This document shows positions 59,001 through 64,000 of a stretch of 64,000 bases of DNA, in pieces. The notes under the pieces are model-generated. The model ran no database searches, was not told the DNA's origin, and saw only the letters and a list, made by a program, of their open reading frames with translations. A program made the translations under genes and the position numbers. This DNA is from Allobosea sp. BH3 (GTDB lineage Bacteria; Pseudomonadota; Alphaproteobacteria; Rhizobiales; Beijerinckiaceae): positions 62,001-126,000 of the forward strand of contig NZ_JAIMCA010000003.1 of the NCBI RefSeq assembly GCF_025499465.1, read 5' to 3'. Within the stretch, counting starts at the first letter, position 1, and each line of letters opens with the position of its first letter.

Positions 59001-60671
59001 TCAGCGCTTCGAGAAGGCCGCGACAAGTTCCGGGTCGCGTTCGAGATTGTCGAGCCAGGCCGGGTCGAGCTTCGGCACCGAGGACATCAGCAGGCGCGAA
59101 TAAGGGTGGCCGGCCTCGCTGCCGACCTGGCCCGCGGGCAACTGCTCGACCTTCACGCCGCGATACATGACCGCGACCTCGTCGCAGATCGCTTGTACCG
59201 TGTTCAAATCGTGGCTGATGAAGAGGTAGGACAAGCCGAGCTCTCGTTGCAGGTCCTTGAGCAGTTCGATGATGGCCGCGGCTACCACGGTGTCGAGCGC
59301 GGAGGTGATCTCGTCGCAGAGGATCAGTTCGGGATCGGCGGCGAGCGCTCGCGCCAGGTTCACGCGCTGCTTCTGCCCGCCTGACAATTCGCTCGGCAGC
59401 CGGTGCTTCAAGGCGCGGGGTAGATGCACCAGCTCGAGCAGCCGGTCGATGCGCGCGTTGCGGGCGGCGCCGCGCAGCCCGTGATAGAAGGTGAGCGGGC
59501 GGCCCAGGATATCCTCGATCGACTTCGCCGGGTTGAGCGCCGTGTCGGCCGACTGGAACACGATCTGGAGCTTGCGCAGCTCATCCGCGCTTCGGTCCTG
59601 CGCGTGGGGCGCCATCGGCTTGCCGTCGAAGGAGATGGTGCCGGAGGAGGGCGGTATGATGCCGGCGATGGAGCGGGCCAAGGTGGATTTGCCGCAGCCG
59701 GACTCGCCGATGATGCCGAGATTGCGCCCGCGCTCGAGCCTGAAGCTGACCTTGTCGACCGCCAGGATCAGCGGTGTACCGTCTGCCTGCAGCTTGCCGT
59801 AGCCGGCGCTGATCGATGAGAGCTCCAGCACGGGACGGGGAGCTGAGTCCTCCAGGCTCGCCGCCTGCGCGGGAACACGCCCGGGCGGCGCGAAGGCTGC
59901 CAGCAGTTCCTGGGTATAGGGATGTTTCGGCGCGGACAGGATCTGCGCCGTGGCTCCGATCTCCTGGATGATGCCACCCTTCAGAACGACGATCCGGTCC
60001 GCGATCTGGGCGACGACGGCCAGATCATGCGAGACATAGACGCCGGCCATCCGGCTCTGGCGCATCACGGATTTGAAGGCGCGCAGGACCTCGATCTGCG
60101 TGGTGACGTCGAGGGCCGTCGTGGGCTCGTCGAAGATCACGACCTTCGGATCGCCGATCAGGGCCATGGCCGCCGAAAGGCGCTGGAGCTGGCCGCCGGA
60201 AACCTGGTGCGGATAGCGCCCGCCGATCGTCTCCGGCGAGGGCAGGGACAGGGCCTTGAAGAGTTCCACCGCCTTGGCCTCGGCCTGCGCACGCGGCATC
60301 AATTCGTGGATGCGGGTGATCTCGATCACCTGGTCCATGATCCGCTGCGCCGGGTTGAAGGCGGCGGCCGCGCTTTGCGGCACATAGGAGACCGTGACGC
60401 CGCGGACCTTCTGCCGCTCCTTCTCGGGCAGGCCGGCCATATCCCGGCCGTCGACGCGGACGCTGCCGCCGGTGATGCGGCAGCCCGTGCGGGTGTAGCC
60501 GAGCAGGGTCAGCGCGATGGTGGTCTTGCCCGAGCCGCTCTCGCCGATCAGCGCGACGATCTCGCCCTGGGCGATCTCGAAGCTTACGCCCTTGATGATC
60601 TCGACGCGGCGGCCGGCATCGGTGGTCGCCTCGACCTTGAGATCCCGGATTTCGACGAGGGGGCTCATCAT
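59001..60671 (-). CDS. Peptide/opine ABC transporter ATPase, two fused ATP-binding domains
   Basis: 556 residues containing both DppD- and DppF-type domains. Domain 1: Walker A GESGSGKTT (near 39), signature VSGGQLQRLSAAMAL, Walker B VVIFDEPTTALD. Domain 2: Walker A GESGCGKST (near 320), signature LSGGQKQRVNLARAL, Walker B LILCDEITSALD. It powers the importer whose permeases follow upstream on the minus strand. ATG 60671 overlaps the permease stop (ATGATGA; 60668 equally possible). Fused duplicates replace the usual two separate genes. Confidence 0.92.
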   Translation of the reverse strand: MMSPLVEIRDLKVEATTDAGRRVEIIKGVSFEIAQGEIVALIGESGSGKTTIALTLLGYTRTGCRITGGSVRVDGRDMAGLPEKERQKVRGVTVSYVPQSAAAAFNPAQRIMDQVIEITRIHELMPRAQAEAKAVELFKALSLPSPETIGGRYPHQVSGGQLQRLSAAMALIGDPKVVIFDEPTTALDVTTQIEVLRAFKSVMRQSRMAGVYVSHDLAVVAQIADRIVVLKGGIIQEIGATAQILSAPKHPYTQELLAAFAPPGRVPAQAASLEDSAPRPVLELSSISAGYGKLQADGTPLILAVDKVSFRLERGRNLGIIGESGCGKSTLARSIAGIIPPSSGTISFDGKPMAPHAQDRSADELRKLQIVFQSADTALNPAKSIEDILGRPLTFYHGLRGAARNARIDRLLELVHLPRALKHRLPSELSGGQKQRVNLARALAADPELILCDEITSALDTVVAAAIIELLKDLQRELGLSYLFISHDLNTVQAICDEVAVMYRGVKVEQLPAGQVGSEAGHPYSRLLMSSVPKLDPAWLDNLERDPELVAAFSKR

Positions 60672-61525
60672 TCGCTCCGGTCGCGGATCTTCTGCGGAAG
60701 GTTGTCGATCAGCATGTTCACCGCGATCGTCAGGCTGGCGATGGCGAAGGAAGGCGCCATCACGGCCGGCGCGCCGAAGGGCAGGCCGCCGATGTTCTCG
60801 CGCACCAGCGAACCCCAGTCGGCCTCCGGCGGCTGCACGCCGAGGCCGAGGAAGGACAGGCCGGACAGCAGCAGCACGATGAAGACGAAGCGCAGACCGA
60901 CATCGGCGAGGACAGGCCCGATGATGTTGGGCAGGATCTCCGCGCGGATCAGATAGCTCAGCTTCTCGCCGCGGATGCGCGCCACGGTGACGAAGTCCGT
61001 GGTGTTGACGTTGACCGCGAGCGCCCGCGCGAAGCGATAGGAACCGGGCGTGTAGATGATGCCGAGGATCAGCATCAGCACGGGGATCGAGGAGCCGACG
61101 CCGGCAACGGCAACGAGAGCGAACAGCTTGCTTGGAATCGAACTCAACGCATCGATGAAGCGGCTCAGCGCCGCATCGAACCAGCCGCCGGTCACGGCCG
61201 CCGCCATGCCGAGGGTGACGCCGACGGTGCAGGCGATCAGCGTGGCCGCCAGCGAGATGCCGACCGTGTAGCGCGCCCCGAACATGATGCGCGAGAGCAT
61301 GTCACGGCCGAGATAGTCCGTCCCGAGCGGGAACTGCGCGCTCATCGGGCCGAAATAGTCGGTATCGACGATGTCGCTGATGCCATAGGGCGTCACATAG
61401 GGCGCGAGGATCGCGATCGCGGCCCAGGCGAGGATGATGACGAGGCTGATCCAGCCCGTCACGTTGAACCGATACCCGGAGCGGCGCGGGGTGATGGTCG
61501 TCGTGTTGGCGGCGTCGATGGCCAT
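60668..61525 (-). CDS. Peptide/opine ABC transporter permease, DppC-like
   Basis: 285 residues from ATG 61525. A short N-terminus and helix WISLVIILAWAAIAILAPYVTPYG, the GTDYLGRDMLSRIMFGARYT motif of DppC/OppC permeases, an EAA-like loop FVTVARIRGEKLSYLIRAEILPNII and several more helices. The open frame upstream is a shadow of the next gene. It pairs with the DppB-like permease encoded 2 bases upstream. Confidence 0.9.
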   Translation of the reverse strand: MAIDAANTTTITPRRSGYRFNVTGWISLVIILAWAAIAILAPYVTPYGISDIVDTDYFGPMSAQFPLGTDYLGRDMLSRIMFGARYTVGISLAATLIACTVGVTLGMAAAVTGGWFDAALSRFIDALSSIPSKLFALVAVAGVGSSIPVLMLILGIIYTPGSYRFARALAVNVNTTDFVTVARIRGEKLSYLIRAEILPNIIGPVLADVGLRFVFIVLLLSGLSFLGLGVQPPEADWGSLVRENIGGLPFGAPAVMAPSFAIASLTIAVNMLIDNLPQKIRDRSE

Positions 61526-61527
61526 GG

Positions 61528-62478
61528 TCAGCGCAATTTCGGGTTCGACAGGATGGCGATGACGTCCGCCGTGGTGATCAGCAGCAGGTAGACGACGCAG
61601 AAGATCATCGCGCAGCTCTGGATGAGGGGCAGGTCTCGTGTGGCCACGGCATCGACCATGAGCTTGGCGATGCCCGGGTAGTTGAAGATCGTCTCGACGA
61701 TGATGACGCCGCCGAGCAGGTAGGAGAGCGACAGCGCGACGGCGTTGACGATGGGGCCGAGCGCGTTGGGCAGCGCGTGTCGCAGCACGACCCGCGGGCG
61801 GGAGGCTCCCTTGAGCTGCGCCATTTCGACATAGGGCGTGTTGAGCGCCTCGACGACGGCGGCGCGAGACATGCGGATCATCTGGGCGGAGATGACGAAG
61901 CTCAGCGTGAACACCGGCATCGCATAGATGCGCAGCATCTCGCCAAAGGAGGTGATGTTGCGCGCGAAGGAGAGGGCGGGCAGCCATTTCAGCCAGACCG
62001 CGAAGATCAGCACGCCGGCGGTCGCGATCATGAATTCCGGCACCGAGATCACCGTGATCGTCGCCATCGTGACCGAGCGGTCGTAGAGCGAGCCGCGCAG
62101 CATGGCGGAGGTGATGCCGAGCGCGAGCGCGATCGGAACCGAGAAGAGCGCTGTCGCCGCCGCGAGCTGGAGCGAATTGCCGAGGCGCCCGGCAATGAGC
62201 TCCGCGATCGGCCGGTTATTGGCGTAGGACATGCCGAGATCGCCGGTCAGCATGCCGCCAAGCCAGCGAAAGAAGCGCAGGATCGCAGGATCGTTGAGGT
62301 GCATGGCGGCGCGAAGCCCCGCCACCGCCTCCGGCGTTGCCGCCTGGCCGAGCAGCACCTCCGCCACATCGCCGGGCAGGATCTGCGTTGCACAGAACAC
62401 CACGAACGAGACGATCAGCAGCGTCAGCAGCGCGACGAACAGCCGTCCGCCCAGCAGGTAGCACAGGTGAAGGTTCAT
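61528..62478 (-). CDS. Peptide/opine ABC transporter permease, DppB-like
   Basis: 316 residues. MNLHLCYLLGGRLFVALLTLLIVSFVVFCATQILPGD is the DppB N-terminal helix with the PGD motif. The EAA-like loop is EALNTPYVEMAQLKGASRPRVVLRHALPNAL. ATG 62478 has GGGAG at 5 bases; a GTG seven codons upstream is also in frame but without support. It lies 88 bases after the binding-protein gene. Confidence 0.9.
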   Translation of the reverse strand: MNLHLCYLLGGRLFVALLTLLIVSFVVFCATQILPGDVAEVLLGQAATPEAVAGLRAAMHLNDPAILRFFRWLGGMLTGDLGMSYANNRPIAELIAGRLGNSLQLAAATALFSVPIALALGITSAMLRGSLYDRSVTMATITVISVPEFMIATAGVLIFAVWLKWLPALSFARNITSFGEMLRIYAMPVFTLSFVISAQMIRMSRAAVVEALNTPYVEMAQLKGASRPRVVLRHALPNALGPIVNAVALSLSYLLGGVIIVETIFNYPGIAKLMVDAVATRDLPLIQSCAMIFCVVYLLLITTADVIAILSNPKLR

Positions 62479-62566
62479 CGACGCTCCCGCAGCTGACACC
62501 TCCGAGCGGAGTGTGACACGAACTGGGGGCCGGACGCACGCGTCCGGCCCGCAGGAGAAACAGGGC

Positions 62567-64000
62567 TCAGCGTTCGAGCCAGACGTACTCGGCGAAGGCG
62601 TAGCCCATCATCCCGCCGAGCGGGTTCGGGAGCAGGCCCTTGAGCTTGTTCGAGATCGCGTCGACATTCGAGATGTAGACGGGGATCGCGGTGCCCGCCT
62701 CATTGGCGACCATCACCTGCATCTCGTCGTAGATCTGCTTGCGCTTGGCTTCGTCGAGCGAACCGCGCGCCTCGAGCAGCATCTTGTCGAACTTCTCGGA
62801 CTTGTACTGGCTCTCGTTCCACGGCGCGGTCGAGGCGTAGAGCAGCGAGAACAGGATGTCCGGGGTCGGCCGCGGGTTGATGTTGCCGAAATGGACCGGG
62901 GCCTTCAGCCAGTAGTTCGACCAGTAGCCGTCCGATGGGACGCGCTGGATGTCGAACTTCATGCCGATGGCGTTGCCGGCCTGCTGGACGAGCACGGCCA
63001 TGTCCACCGAGGAGCCGGCGGCATCCGAGGCGACGATCGGGATCGTCTGCCCCAGCACGCCAGCCTTCTGGAAGAGGGCCTTCGCGCGCTCGGGGTCGAA
63101 CGCCCGCGGCTTCAGATCCTTGTTGTGATACTTGTTCATCGGCGGGATCGGCTGGTCGTTGGCGATCTCGGCGAGGCCGCGCAGGGCCGATTTCTGGATC
63201 TGCTCGCGGTTGAGCAGATACTTCACGCCTTCCACGAAATCCGCCTTGTTGCCAGGCGCCATGTCCATCCGCATGTTGAGGTTCGTGTAGTTGCCGGTGG
63301 TCGTCTTCGACAGCACGACGCCGGGCTGGCTCTCGACCAGGCGCATCGAGCGCGGATTGATCGCGGCGGCGAGCTGGATATCGCCCGAGAGCAGCGCGTT
63401 GACGCGCGCGGTGTCGTCGGTGATCGCGAAGAACTCGAAGGAGTCGAGGTTCGCGCCGCCGGACTTGAAGTAGTTCTTGTTCTTGACCGCGATCGAGCGC
63501 ACGCCGGGCTCGAAGGTTTCGCAGGTGAAGGCGCCGGTGCCGTTCGCCTTGGCGAAGTTCGTCGTGCCGTCGGCGATGATCATGAAGTGGTGCGTCGACA
63601 GGATGGTCGGCAGGTCGCCATTCGGCGCCGCGAGCGTGATCTCGACGGTCAACGGATCGACCGCCTTGAACTCGACCATCTGCTTGGCGAGCGAATTCGA
63701 CTTCGAGCCGACGGCCGGGTCGAGATGGCGCTTCAGGGAAAAGATGACGTCGTCGGAGGTCAGCGGCTTGCCGTCATGGAAGGTCACGCCCTTCTTGAGC
63801 GTGACGGTCCAGACCTTCGCGTCCTTGGTCTCGAACTTGTCGGCGAGCTCCATCTGCAGCGTGCCGTTGCCGTCCAGGAAGGTCAGGCGGTTGTAGAAGG
63901 CGCAGCAGCGGACATAGTCCGTCGACAGCGATGCCTTGGCCGGGTCGAGCGTGTCGGCGGTCGAGGAGGACCAGCCGGCAGCCTTCAGGTTGCCGCCCTT
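62567..64000 (-). CDS. Peptide/opine ABC transporter substrate-binding protein, family 5, partial
   Basis: The C-terminal 477 residues are seen; the start is beyond the right edge. Family 5 (DppA/OppA/NikA) features: TDYVRCCAFYNRLTFLDGNG, KKGVTFHDGKPLTSDDVIFSLKR, FKAVDPLTVEITLAAPN, and FAEYVWLER at the C-terminus. It delivers peptides, opines or similar ligands to the DppBC-like permeases. Nearby FAD oxidases and hydantoinase make an opine or amino-acid derivative plausible, but the ligand is not shown by the sequence. Confidence 0.9.
   Translation of the reverse strand, partial: KGGNLKAAGWSSSTADTLDPAKASLSTDYVRCCAFYNRLTFLDGNGTLQMELADKFETKDAKVWTVTLKKGVTFHDGKPLTSDDVIFSLKRHLDPAVGSKSNSLAKQMVEFKAVDPLTVEITLAAPNGDLPTILSTHHFMIIADGTTNFAKANGTGAFTCETFEPGVRSIAVKNKNYFKSGGANLDSFEFFAITDDTARVNALLSGDIQLAAAINPRSMRLVESQPGVVLSKTTTGNYTNLNMRMDMAPGNKADFVEGVKYLLNREQIQKSALRGLAEIANDQPIPPMNKYHNKDLKPRAFDPERAKALFQKAGVLGQTIPIVASDAAGSSVDMAVLVQQAGNAIGMKFDIQRVPSDGYWSNYWLKAPVHFGNINPRPTPDILFSLLYASTAPWNESQYKSEKFDKMLLEARGSLDEAKRKQIYDEMQVMVANEAGTAIPVYISNVDAISNKLKGLLPNPLGGMMGYAFAEYVWLER

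Overview
The window is high-GC DNA with alphaproteobacterial codon use, tight ATGA overlaps and gene families typical of Hyphomicrobiales: an ECF sigma/ChrR-like pair, CtrA-type boxes, patatin next to acetoacetate decarboxylase, and many ABC transporters with FAD amine oxidoreductases. A Bosea-like or related chromosome is a guess from gene content only. I see no tRNA, rRNA, IS element, integrase, phage gene or CRISPR array.

Region 1 (1-7811) looks like a membrane-lipid and photo-oxidative-stress island. On the minus strand, an ECF sigma factor, a ChrR-like cupin anti-sigma, a DUF1295 membrane protein and a SAM methyltransferase are joined by four-base overlaps. Divergently, a flavin amine-oxidase-like protein, DUF1365 and a CFA-synthase-like methyltransferase are also joined by overlaps. 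The set matches the singlet-oxygen regulon and furan-fatty-acid pathway known from Rhodobacter and Rhodopseudomonas. A DUF2147 protein, a small membrane protein and the end of a DUF2177 gene lie in the same island.

Region 2 (7890-13094) holds an RraA-like protein with a PLP aminotransferase and a divergent Lrp regulator, then GST and DJ-1/PfpI genes with a divergent LysR regulator.

Region 3 (13132-31285) is the most striking part. A 3447-residue secreted protein has two complete animal-type heme peroxidase domains, RTX blocks, a beta-rich spacer and an aspartate-rich linker. Downstream on the same strand are a type I secretion ABC exporter, an RTX protein with an N-terminal membrane segment, and an HlyD adaptor. 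A two-component system (NarL-type kinase and regulator, tail to tail) sits upstream. Its two genes each carry a TTAA-N7-TTAAC CtrA-like box, and the peroxidase promoter region has two 21-bp-spaced inverted repeats.

Region 4 (31286-38642) has a 380-bp non-coding stretch with a strong hairpin, a periplasmic lactonase-like beta-propeller, patatin plus acetoacetate decarboxylase, a PoxB-type pyruvate oxidase, a MarC protein and a class III cyclase remnant that has lost most of its sensor and half of its catalytic domain.

Region 5 (38684-64000) is devoted to uptake and breakdown of amino-acid derivatives. It contains a LysR regulator with a polar amino acid ABC transporter, an M20 hydrolase and a C-S lyase; a FAD oxidase divergent from hydantoinase/oxoprolinase subunits plus a [2Fe-2S] protein and an FAD/NAD dehydrogenase; LysR, two more DadA/PuuB-like oxidases and a second amino acid ABC transporter, followed by a divergent Lrp regulator; and a peptide/opine-type ABC transporter whose binding-protein gene runs off the right edge. 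Several divergent intergenic regions here contain clear palindromes.
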